The position numbers were made by a program, and so were the translations under genes. From an uncultured Acetatifactor sp. (lineage in GTDB: Bacteria > Bacillota > Clostridia > Lachnospirales > Lachnospiraceae): a DNA stretch of 64,000 nt. Under the pieces are notes generated by a model. It made no database searches and had not been told where the DNA came from. It was given only the letters and a program-made list of their open reading frames with translations. Positions 17,777-25,031 of the stretch are shown piece by piece. The stretch is from NCBI GenBank assembly GCA_910588225.1, contig CAJUQT010000007.1, forward strand, positions 48,992 to 112,991, written 5' to 3'. Each line of letters begins with the position of its first letter. Position 1 is the first letter of the stretch.

Positions 17777-18571
17777 TTATTTTTGATTTGCCACCGTACT
17801 GATGATGATGTTCTCCGGAGGTACTTCCGTCTTGCGCTTTACGATGTCTTCAATCTGTGCTCTCATCACATCATCCAGAGCCGCCACATTGACCACCACA
17901 TCCACGGCATCACCGTTAATACTGACTACCACATCCTGAAATCCCTTGGCTTCCAGAAGGATTTCCGCAGCTGCTTCTTTTTCTGCAATGGCGGTCATTT
18001 CCACCATGCTGTCTACCGCCGCCTGCTTCTGATCGTCACTGAGTCCGGCACTGTTAATGATTTCCAGCAGAGTCTCCTTATTTTTCGCTCTGGTCTGTTC
18101 CTTCAGAAGTTTTGCGTCCGAAAGCATCGACACTCCCGGTGTGGAGGTAAACACCGCTTCCCCGGGAACTTCCCCCTCTTCCGGTGTAACGCCTGCCACT
18201 TCCCCTTCGGCTGTGCCTGACACATCAGCCACCTCTCCTTCTGCCGTACCTGACACATCGGCCACTTCCATTTCGCTGTCCAGATAGTCATCCGCAATGA
18301 TGTTCGTGTCTGTATCCAGGCTTTCAATATCCGTATATCCCGCCAGCAAATCTTCTTCCGATAAATCCAGCAGTCCGTCCAGTGTTTCGTTCTGGCTGAT
18401 TATGCCGTCTGAGTCCACCGGACTGGCACTGCCCGTATCCGGGTTGTTGTCTTCTGTTGCCAGATATTCATCTTCCAGTCCATTACCCGCAAACTGCAGA
18501 TAGCCTGCGATTGCAATCATAATTGCCAGCGCTGTTATCATAAGCTGATTTTTCTTGATTAGGTTTTTCAC
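17777..18571 (-). CDS. spoIIIAH: SpoIIIAH, stage III sporulation protein (feeding-tube channel)
   Basis: SpoIIIAH sits in the mother-cell membrane and docks with forespore SpoIIQ across the intermembrane space. The 264-residue protein has one N-terminal membrane helix (about 10-28), a long acidic linker and a C-terminal YscJ/FliF-like ring domain (about 160-260; ETLLEIINSAGLSDDQKQAA, GFQDVVVSINGDAVDVVV). The linker contains a tandem 11-residue repeat VADVSGTAEGE (two full copies plus a partial), which is unusual. The start is GTG with AGGGG seven bases before it. It is the last gene of the spoIIIA operon. Confidence 0.94.
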   Translation of the reverse strand: MKNLIKKNQLMITALAIMIAIAGYLQFAGNGLEDEYLATEDNNPDTGSASPVDSDGIISQNETLDGLLDLSEEDLLAGYTDIESLDTDTNIIADDYLDSEMEVADVSGTAEGEVADVSGTAEGEVAGVTPEEGEVPGEAVFTSTPGVSMLSDAKLLKEQTRAKNKETLLEIINSAGLSDDQKQAAVDSMVEMTAIAEKEAAAEILLEAKGFQDVVVSINGDAVDVVVNVAALDDVMRAQIEDIVKRKTEVPPENIIISTVANQK

Positions 18572-18660
18572 TTTGATTCCCCTCTTCGTGTTTTACTACT
18601 TCATTGTATGAGCCTTCCCGGGGATATATGCTTTTCCTTTTTTCAAAACAAAAGATATCC

Positions 18661-19338
18661 TCATTTTCCCTCCGTTTGGCTGTCCGCCTCCATCCGCACC
18701 ACCTTTACCTTGTGCGCTTCCACGCCGAACAGGGCCTGCACGGTTTCCACAATCGTCCGGTTCACCGTTCCGATCCCTGCTCCCTCCGCCACTACCAGCA
18801 CGCCTTCTATCTGAGGGGACAGTGTCTTAATCACATAAGGTTCACTTGCGCCCCCTTCCGTGCGATACACCGTGTTCTCCCGGGAGTCTGTCTCGCTGAT
18901 TATACGGGTTCCCCCCTGGGAGTCGCTTTCATGGGTGGAAGCGCGGCTCACCGGCTGCTCCTTTTCCACCACCAGTTCCCGGGAAGCTTTCAGGGTGATC
19001 ATCACCTCCACCTTTCCAACGCCTTCCATCTGAGACAGAAGTTCCGTCAGCCTCTCCTCCAGATGCGCGGCATATGCCTCGTCTGTATCCGCCGTCCTCC
19101 CGGTCTCCTGTCCGGCGGCTTCCGTCTCCCGGCCTCCGCTCCCTGTTCCCACGTCCGCTGTCAGCTCACCGCCGGCCCGCGCAGTCCCGTCGCTGTCGCT
19201 TTTTCTCCCGTCTTTTACCGGAAGTGCTATGATAATCAGCAGAATTCCCGCCAGTACCAGAATGATAAAATTATCTCTGCGAAACCATTTCCGGAACCCC
19301 TTTTCTTCCATCCATTTTTTCCAGTTCAACCCCTTCAT
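18661..19338 (-). CDS. spoIIIAG: SpoIIIAG, stage III sporulation protein
   Basis: One transmembrane segment (FIILVLAGILLIIIALPV, about 24-41), a low-complexity Gly/Asp/Glu linker and a C-terminal ring-forming domain with LTELLSQMEGVGKVEVMITL and the late block VLVVAEGAGIGTVNRTIVE. SpoIIIAG forms a large ring in the mother-cell/forespore channel. At 225 residues it is near the usual length. It lies between spoIIIAF and spoIIIAH, in the standard order. Confidence 0.94.
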   Translation of the reverse strand: MKGLNWKKWMEEKGFRKWFRRDNFIILVLAGILLIIIALPVKDGRKSDSDGTARAGGELTADVGTGSGGRETEAAGQETGRTADTDEAYAAHLEERLTELLSQMEGVGKVEVMITLKASRELVVEKEQPVSRASTHESDSQGGTRIISETDSRENTVYRTEGGASEPYVIKTLSPQIEGVLVVAEGAGIGTVNRTIVETVQALFGVEAHKVKVVRMEADSQTEGK

Positions 19339-19408
19339 CCTCTCCCGCCTTTCTCCTTGGAAATGCCTCTCTGTCGTCCAAAGTTTCCGCTTCCTTTTAT
19401 CCGGGAAG

Positions 19409-19864
19409 TCACCGGCCTTCCTGTGTTTCCGGAGATCCCGTTCCTACGGAAACCGGTTCTATGGGTTCCACTTCAATATTCTCTCTCCCGCTGTTCTGAG
19501 TCATGGTGCCGTGGTCTTCCTGTTCCTCCGTCTGTTCCGCAGCCTGCTCCTCCATGCGGCTTTGCACTTCTTCCAGTGTCATCTGCTCCAAAATGGCATC
19601 CGCCGCGGCTGCATTCTCTTCCGCAGCCTGAATCCCCGCTTCCATATCCTGCTTAAACTGCCTCAAAGCCTCCGCGGTCTCATCCTTTTTTTCACCCATG
19701 AAAAAAGCGCCCACAGGAATAAAAAGCTGTATCAGAATCATAATGCTCACCAGCATTTTCAGATATTTTTCATAAGTCTCCTGAGCCCTGAAATGCAGCA
19801 GAGCCTGTGCACATATCATAAAGATTCCCACCCGGCAGATTGCCTGGAAAAAAGAATTCAGCAT
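19409..19864 (-). CDS. spoIIIAF: SpoIIIAF, stage III sporulation protein
   Basis: A 151-residue protein with two N-terminal membrane segments (about 5-25 and 35-56; VGIFMICAQALLHF and MLVSIMILIQLFIPVGAFF) and an acidic, Gln/Glu-rich soluble tail. The pair of helices followed by a soluble ring-building motif-like domain is the SpoIIIAF plan. AGGGG precedes the ATG. Assignment rests on order in the operon plus topology. Confidence 0.9.
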   Translation of the reverse strand: MLNSFFQAICRVGIFMICAQALLHFRAQETYEKYLKMLVSIMILIQLFIPVGAFFMGEKKDETAEALRQFKQDMEAGIQAAEENAAAADAILEQMTLEEVQSRMEEQAAEQTEEQEDHGTMTQNSGRENIEVEPIEPVSVGTGSPETQEGR

Positions 19865-19877
19865 ATCTTCCCCTTTC

Positions 19878-20924
19878 TCACGCGGTCACCGCAATTGCAA
19901 TCAGAAATAAAAGCATGGCCGTCCCTGTGGTGCGAAGGAGCAGAAGCCCCGCATCGCCTGTCTTGTCCGCACAGGCTGTTATCCTTTTGTCACTGACAAT
20001 CCCCATAAAAGCCGCGGCACATTTCAACACCCCGGAAATCACGGCGATTTTCAACAGTGGCAGGGCGCAGAGAAGCAAAAGCAAAAGCAGCAGAATCACC
20101 CCGATGCTGTTCCGAATTACCACCGCGGACCCCAGTACAAGTTCCGCCACTCCCCCTGCGGCAGCTCCTACGCCTGGTATGGCAGATACCAGCTTCTGAA
20201 AAGCGGAATTTCTGGCTGAATCCACCACTGGCGCAATCAGTCTCTGAAACACACCGATTCCCGTGACCACCCCCAGCGCTCCTTTCAGAACCCAGCCTGT
20301 CAGTTTCCCCAGAAAGTCAACCAGAAAGTTAAGTTTTTCCTCTATCCAGATGCCATTCACTATGGATAGCATACAATAACTGTAAATCAGGGGCAGCAGC
20401 AGTGCCGACAATATATATTCCACACCATATATGACAAACAACATCAGCTGGCAGGAAGCCCCCGCCGTAATCGCCCCGGAGGAAACGCCTACGGAAAGCA
20501 GATAGGCTGGCACCAAAAGCCTTACAAAAAGCGTAATATTTTCGATAGTCTGCGCAGCCGTATCTGCCGCCTGCTGAAAGCATTTCAGCAAAACTGTGGT
20601 AAAAAGCAGATACATAAAGTAGAAACTCATATCCGCCACCTGACGCTTGTCAAATATTTCTACAAAGTGCGTCATCAGAGAAGACACAATTCCCAGCACA
20701 ATCAGCCAGATTAAGATATTCTTCATACTTGCAGCCTGTCCCAGAAAATCAGAGATGCTTCCCTGAAACAGCAAGCCCAGCGCACCGAAAATGTCCCCGG
20801 ACATCACCTGGGAGAATAATTGCTCCAGGCTCAGGCTTTTCTCCGGAAAAAGCCTGGCAATTCCCTCCTCCAGCTTATCCAGCCCGTAGTCCTGCCAAAT
20901 AAGATTCAAATCCATATCTGTCAC
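19878..20924 (-). CDS. spoIIIAE: SpoIIIAE, stage III sporulation membrane protein
   Basis: A polytopic membrane protein of about 348 residues with some seven to eight hydrophobic segments, containing the family stretch FVRLLVPAYLLSVGVSSGAI and, near the end, ISGVLKCAAAFMGIVSDKRI. In Bacillus the homologue carries a signal peptide; here the N-terminus is a soluble helix (DYGLDKLEEGIARLFPEK). The GTG start has GGAGG close by; an ATG three codons later is an alternative. Middle gene of the spoIIIA operon and the conserved membrane core of the channel. Confidence 0.94.
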   Translation of the reverse strand: MTDMDLNLIWQDYGLDKLEEGIARLFPEKSLSLEQLFSQVMSGDIFGALGLLFQGSISDFLGQAASMKNILIWLIVLGIVSSLMTHFVEIFDKRQVADMSFYFMYLLFTTVLLKCFQQAADTAAQTIENITLFVRLLVPAYLLSVGVSSGAITAGASCQLMLFVIYGVEYILSALLLPLIYSYCMLSIVNGIWIEEKLNFLVDFLGKLTGWVLKGALGVVTGIGVFQRLIAPVVDSARNSAFQKLVSAIPGVGAAAGGVAELVLGSAVVIRNSIGVILLLLLLLLCALPLLKIAVISGVLKCAAAFMGIVSDKRITACADKTGDAGLLLLRTTGTAMLLFLIAIAVTA

Positions 20925-20955
20925 CTGCCTCCTGCCGAGCTTTCCCGGAATCTCG

Positions 20956-21342
20956 TCACAAAAAGCTTTGAATCTGTTCGATTACTGCAAAAAGAATAGG
21001 CAGTCCCGAGAACATCACCGTCAGTTTTCCCAGCACTTCAATCTGCCCGGCTACCGACTGATATCCCGCATCTTTGCAGATTCCGGAACTAAACTCGCAA
21101 ATATACGTAATTCCGATTACTTTGAGCAAAATGGATAAATATTCCTCCGCACCATTCAGATAGCCTTTTATCCTGGAAAACTGTGCGGTCACCGCTTCCA
21201 CCTGACGGATACTGAAGAAAAAAATAATCAGCCCCACGGCCAGTCCTATGTAAGTGGCATATTCCGGTTTGCTCCCTCTGAACTGTATTGCCAGTAGTAC
21301 TCCCGCAATTCCAAGAAAAGCAATTTTAATCAGTACTGTCAT
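20956..21342 (-). CDS. spoIIIAD: SpoIIIAD, stage III sporulation membrane protein
   Basis: A 128-residue hydrophobic protein with four likely helices, beginning MTVLIKIAFLGIAGVLLA and containing GITYICEFSSGICKDAGY, typical of SpoIIIAD. GGAGG eight to nine bases upstream supports the ATG at 21342; the longer frame runs into the repeat between this gene and spoIIIAC. Part of the membrane platform of the mother cell-forespore channel. Confidence 0.94.
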   Translation of the reverse strand: MTVLIKIAFLGIAGVLLAIQFRGSKPEYATYIGLAVGLIIFFFSIRQVEAVTAQFSRIKGYLNGAEEYLSILLKVIGITYICEFSSGICKDAGYQSVAGQIEVLGKLTVMFSGLPILFAVIEQIQSFL

Positions 21343-21371
21343 GCTCCTGCCTCCTGATTCAGCCGCTGCAC

Positions 21372-21416
21372 AAACGGCACAGTACGCCGAAAACGGCACA
21401 GTACGCCGAAAACGGC
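21372..21416. repeat. 19-bp tandem repeat between spoIIIAC and spoIIIAD
   Basis: AAACGGCACAGTACGCCGA occurs at 21372-21390 and 21391-21409 without mismatch, followed by a partial AAACGGC. It fills the space directly after the spoIIIAC stop, so it would be transcribed as part of the operon. Confidence 0.9.
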
Positions 21417-21420
21417 CCCT

Positions 21421-21615
21421 CTACAATGCGAACAATGTCTGTATTGTCTGGAACAGCTCATAAATATACGGCACAATCCAGGTAAGCACCAGAATCAGTC
21501 CCGCAAGGCTGATCAGAAAAGCATGTTCCTCTCTGCCGCTGTGTTTCAATATCTGACTCAATATGGTTACCAATATTCCAACCGCCGCTATCTTAAATAT
21601 CAGACTTACTCCCAT
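21421..21615 (-). CDS. spoIIIAC: SpoIIIAC, stage III sporulation membrane protein
   Basis: A 64-residue, two-helix membrane protein starting MGVSLIFKIAAVGILVTIL and containing HSGREEHAFLISLAGLILVL, the SpoIIIAC signature. GAGGAG precedes the ATG. It is one of the small membrane components of the sporulation channel and lies between spoIIIAB and spoIIIAD. Confidence 0.95.
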   Translation of the reverse strand: MGVSLIFKIAAVGILVTILSQILKHSGREEHAFLISLAGLILVLTWIVPYIYELFQTIQTLFAL

Positions 21616-21632
21616 GGCTCCTCACTTATCTT

Positions 21633-22151
21633 TCAAACCAATATCAGAATCAGCAATAATCCCCCCATTGCCCCCAGGCCTACCGCCATTCTGCACCTCT
21701 CGGCGTTCTCTCTCGCCTGCCGCTCTTCCGTGGCGTGGAGAAGCTCCATGCTCTGCTCTATTGTGCGCAGCTGCATCTGTCCGTCCGCAAACCCTGTTTT
21801 GGCCGTAAACCGCAGAAAATTTTCCCTGTCCTCTCCCTTTAAGGGCAGCGCTGCAAGAATTCCCTCTGTCTCTTCCCGGAAGACCATGCCGAAGGAAATT
21901 CCCGTATTTTCGGCCATCCTGTCTCCTATCCTGACGAATGCTTCGTCAAAGGGAGCGGAAAGATACCTTGCGGCATGTCCGCAGCATTCCGGCAGTGTAG
22001 CTCTTCCATAACGAATTTCTCCTGCCAGAAGCTCCAGAATGCTCTGCAGCTCCTGCAATGCTTTTATCCTGCCTGTCAGCTGGTACCGATACCACATTCC
22101 AAGCCCCAGGCAGCCGCTAAAAATCATACAGCCCCCCAAAATTCTGAACAT
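21633..22151 (-). CDS. spoIIIAB: SpoIIIAB, stage III sporulation protein
   Basis: A 172-residue protein with an N-terminal membrane helix (MFRILGGCMIFSGCLGLGMW) and a C-terminal one (MGGLLLILILV), flanking a helical cytosolic domain with LQELQSILELLAGEIRYG. It resembles T2SS GspF-type domains in the known family. Its start overlaps the 3' end of spoIIIAA by 35 bp, pointing to coupled translation. Confidence 0.94.
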   Translation of the reverse strand: MFRILGGCMIFSGCLGLGMWYRYQLTGRIKALQELQSILELLAGEIRYGRATLPECCGHAARYLSAPFDEAFVRIGDRMAENTGISFGMVFREETEGILAALPLKGEDRENFLRFTAKTGFADGQMQLRTIEQSMELLHATEERQARENAERCRMAVGLGAMGGLLLILILV

Positions 22152-23082
22152 TCCTCTCCCCCCTTTCTTCCACTCTTTTAATCATAAATTTTCCCTTCTC
22201 TCTGCCCAACACCAGGAACAGTTCAAACATCTTCTCCCAAAAAGCCGATTCCCGCCCGAATCTGCGTTCCACATCTCTTCTGTTCTCTCCATGTACGGTA
22301 GCCAGAATTCCGCACCCGCAGGCAGATGCCTGTCCCAGAGCCTTCAATTCCCCGTCGCTTCCCAGTTCGTCTATGGCAATCACCTGGGGAGACATGGAAC
22401 GCAGCAGCAGAAGCATCCCCGTCTCCTTTGGACAGCCGTCCAGAACATCCGTCCGCATTCCCATATCATTTTGAGGTCTTCCCAGAAAAGCTCCCGCCAG
22501 CTCGGAGCGCTCGTCCACCACTCCCACTGTCCTTCCTCTTCCCCATGCATTTCCATCGGAAATCTGGCGAATCAAATCCCTCAGCAATGTGGTCTTCCCG
22601 CATCCCGGCGGAGAGATAATCAGTGTATTTTTCAGAATTCCCTCTCTGTACATCTCCGGCAGTACTCTGTCTGCAGCGCCTTTCATCTGATGAGATATCC
22701 GAATATTCAGAAAGGCAATATTTTTCAATGTACGGACGCTTCCGTCCGCTTCCAGCACAGCTTGTCCCGCCACCCCCACGCGATGACCTCCGGCCACAGT
22801 GACAAATCCCCGCCGCAATTCCTCTTCAAATGCATAAGGAGAATAATGACAGATATGCTCAAGCATTTCCTCCAGCTCTTTTTCCGTCATCTTCCGCGCC
22901 TGCGAAGCTGCATCCGTAAATTCTCCCTGTGCCGTGAGATATCTCTCCCTGCCTTCCATATATACTATTACAGGTCTGCCGGCCCGAAGCCGGATTTCCT
23001 GTATATGTTCCTGCTCCATGGCCGCCTGCTGCCAGAGCGTGCGGCTGTGAAACGGAAAGAGCTGTAAGATAGAGTTTTCCAT
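22117..23082 (-). CDS. spoIIIAA: SpoIIIAA, secretion-type ATPase of the sporulation channel
   Basis: A 321-residue cytosolic ATPase related to type II/IV secretion ATPases: Walker A SPPGCGKTTLL (158-168), VVDERSEL, and Walker B VIAIDELG. The N-terminal region contains IRLRAGRPVIV, typical of the family. It would energise the mother cell-to-forespore channel. AGGAGG eight bases before the ATG; a sigma-E-like promoter lies 20-50 bp upstream. First gene of the operon. Confidence 0.96.
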   Translation of the reverse strand: MENSILQLFPFHSRTLWQQAAMEQEHIQEIRLRAGRPVIVYMEGRERYLTAQGEFTDAASQARKMTEKELEEMLEHICHYSPYAFEEELRRGFVTVAGGHRVGVAGQAVLEADGSVRTLKNIAFLNIRISHQMKGAADRVLPEMYREGILKNTLIISPPGCGKTTLLRDLIRQISDGNAWGRGRTVGVVDERSELAGAFLGRPQNDMGMRTDVLDGCPKETGMLLLLRSMSPQVIAIDELGSDGELKALGQASACGCGILATVHGENRRDVERRFGRESAFWEKMFELFLVLGREKGKFMIKRVEERGERNVQNFGGLYDF

Positions 23083-23102
23083 TGACCTGTCCTCCTTTCT
23101 CC

Positions 23103-23130
23103 AATATATGATGAAAAGAGAAAGATATTC
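23103..23130 (-). promoter_or_regulatory. Putative sigma-E promoter of the spoIIIA operon
   Basis: On the minus strand GAATATC (23130-23124), a 13-base spacer and CATATATT (23110-23103) match the mother-cell sigma-E pattern (-35 near ATATT, -10 near CATA-A-T). The transcript would begin just before the AGGAGG of spoIIIAA, giving a very short leader. spoIIIA operons are known sigma-E targets. Confidence 0.65.
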
Positions 23131-23164
23131 CTCTGAAAAAAAAGTATAGATTTTCTGTTTTCTG

Positions 23165-23173
23165 TGTTATACT
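23165..23173 (+). promoter_or_regulatory. Extended -10 promoter for sufC-sufB
   Basis: TGTTATACT, an extended -10 element, lies 65 bp before the sufC start. The -35 region is weak, as expected for extended -10 promoters. It is divergent from the spoIIIA promoter. Confidence 0.5.
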
Positions 23174-23237
23174 GTAGAAGCAGTAAATTGGCAAATACGT
23201 AAAAGCTGCCGGACACGGCGGCTTCAGGAGGACACAT

Positions 23238-23960
23238 ATGCTGGAATTACAAAATCTCTGTTTTCAGGTATCAAATGATGCCGACACACAGAAAGAGATT
23301 ATCAGAGACGTAAGCCTGACCTTTGAAGATCATGCTTTCATCGCCATAACAGGCCCCAACGGAGGCGGCAAGTCCACGCTGGCAAAATTGATTATGGGCA
23401 TGGAACGGCCCACATCAGGCAGTATTCTTTATAATGGCAGAGACATTACGCAGATGAACATAACGGAAAGAGCCCGTCTGGGCATCAGTTTCGCCTTTCA
23501 GCAGCCGGTACGTTTTAAGGGAATCAAGGTAAGCGACTTAATCCGTCTGGCCGCAGGAGAAAAAATACAGTTTCCTTCCATCTGCGATTATCTGTCAAAA
23601 GTAGGCCTTTGTGCCAGAGACTATGTAAACCGGGACGTGGACGCCAGCCTCTCCGGCGGCGAATTGAAGCGAATTGAAATCGCAACCATCATTGCCCGCA
23701 ACACCCCTTTATCCGTTTTTGACGAACCGGAAGCGGGAATCGATCTCTGGAGCTTCAACAACCTGATTCAGGTCTTCGAAGAGATGCATCGGGAAACGGA
23801 AAATTCCCTGATTATCATCTCTCATCAGGAACGGATTCTGAATATAGCCGATGAAATCGTGGTGCTGGCGGACGGTGCCGTGCAGGCCAGAGGACAGCGG
23901 AAAGATATACTTCCGGATCTGCTGAAAGGTACGGAGAGCTGTAAATATTTTCAGCGGTAA
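23238..23960 (+). CDS. sufC: SufC, Fe-S cluster assembly ATPase
   Basis: A 240-residue ABC-type ATPase: Walker A GPNGGGKST (39-47), Q-loop AFQQP, signature LSGGELKRIEIA and Walker B PLSVFDEPEAGID. SufC hydrolyses ATP in the SUF scaffold that builds Fe-S clusters. AGGAGG lies seven bases before the ATG. It is followed by a single short sufB/D-like gene and no sufS, sufU or second sufB/D gene, so this is a two-gene system. Confidence 0.95.
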   Translation: MLELQNLCFQVSNDADTQKEIIRDVSLTFEDHAFIAITGPNGGGKSTLAKLIMGMERPTSGSILYNGRDITQMNITERARLGISFAFQQPVRFKGIKVSDLIRLAAGEKIQFPSICDYLSKVGLCARDYVNRDVDASLSGGELKRIEIATIIARNTPLSVFDEPEAGIDLWSFNNLIQVFEEMHRETENSLIIISHQERILNIADEIVVLADGAVQARGQRKDILPDLLKGTESCKYFQR

Positions 23961-23995
23961 CCAAATCAAAAAATCTGAGAAATGAGGAAATCATT

Positions 23996-24913
23996 ATGGA
24001 CGAGATACAGAAAAATCTGCTGGAGCAGGTGGCAGGGCTGCATGAAATGCCTGCCGGCGCCTACAATATCCGCGCCGACGGAAAAAGCGTGGACCGCGCT
24101 ACCACCGCACATATCGATATCGTGACCAAAACGGATAAATCGGGGATTGATATCGTCATCAAGCCCGGTACCAGAAAGGAAAGTGTACACATCCCCGTAG
24201 TTTTAAGCCAGAGCGGGCTGACAGAAATGGTTTATAACGATTTCTACGTAGGGGACGATTGCGATGTGACCATTGTAGCCGGATGCGGCATTCATAACAG
24301 CGGTGACAGCGACAGCCGCCATGACGGGCTTCACAGCTTTTATATAGGTAAAAATTCCCATGTGAAATACGTGGAAAAGCACTATGGCACCGGTGACGGC
24401 AGAGGCGGGCGCATCATGAATCCTGAGACAAAGGTGGAACTTGGAGAAAACAGCTTCATGGAAATGGAGACCGTGCAGATTAAAGGCGTGGATTCCACCA
24501 AAAGGTTTACCGGCGCAAAGCTGGCGGACGGGGCCAGACTTGTGGTCACCGAAAAGCTGATGACCCACGGCAGTCAGACTGCGGAGACCTCCTTCCAGGT
24601 AGACCTGGAGGGAGCAGAATCCAGCGCAAATATCATCTCCCGCTCTGTGGCCAGAGATGAATCCAGGCAGATTTTCTATTCTAAAATCAACGGAAATAAC
24701 CGCTGCAAAGGACACTCCGAATGCGATGGCATCATTATGGACAGCGCAAAAATCAGCGCAGTTCCCGAGATAACCGCCAATCATCTGGACGCGGAACTGA
24801 TTCACGAAGCCGCCATCGGCAAGATCGCCGGCGATCAGATCATTAAGCTGATGACGCTGGGCCTGACGGAGGCGGAAGCCGAAGCACAGATTGTCAATGG
24901 ATTTTTAAAGTAA
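23996..24913 (+). CDS. Short SufB/SufD-type scaffold protein (minimal SufCB/SmsB type)
   Basis: The 305-residue protein has the right-handed beta-helix core of SufB/SufD (RHDGLHSFYIGKNSHVKYVEKHYG, then repeated strands) and the conserved C-terminal block GNNRCKGHSECDGIIM, including the cysteine, then HEAAIGKIAGDQIIKLMTLG. Full SufB is about 470 residues; the N-terminal portion is missing here by design rather than by truncation, since the start has GAGG and no upstream similarity is open. It probably serves as the only SufB/D partner of SufC. This matches the two-gene minimal SUF-like (SMS) arrangement. Confidence 0.9.
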   Translation: MDEIQKNLLEQVAGLHEMPAGAYNIRADGKSVDRATTAHIDIVTKTDKSGIDIVIKPGTRKESVHIPVVLSQSGLTEMVYNDFYVGDDCDVTIVAGCGIHNSGDSDSRHDGLHSFYIGKNSHVKYVEKHYGTGDGRGGRIMNPETKVELGENSFMEMETVQIKGVDSTKRFTGAKLADGARLVVTEKLMTHGSQTAETSFQVDLEGAESSANIISRSVARDESRQIFYSKINGNNRCKGHSECDGIIMDSAKISAVPEITANHLDAELIHEAAIGKIAGDQIIKLMTLGLTEAEAEAQIVNGFLK

Positions 24914-24944
24914 TCTCTGCAGACTGTTTTATAACGAATAATTC

Positions 24945-24994
24945 AATACCCTCCGGGACAAGATAGTACAAACTATCTGTACCCGAAGGGTATT
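24945..24994 (+). terminator. Terminator of sufCB
   Basis: A long stem with arms beginning AATACCCTCCGGG and ending CCCGAAGGGTATT, with an inner AGATAGT/ACTATCT stem and a four-base loop, followed by a short T-run. It separates sufB from nifJ. Confidence 0.78.
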
Positions 24995-25031
24995 TTGCAT
25001 TATAAAACATTTTAAGAAATGGAGAACTTGT

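Noticed and set aside
18190..18265. Tandem repeat as a possible CRISPR array
   Set aside because: The units are in frame inside SpoIIIAH with no spacers; it is a peptide repeat.
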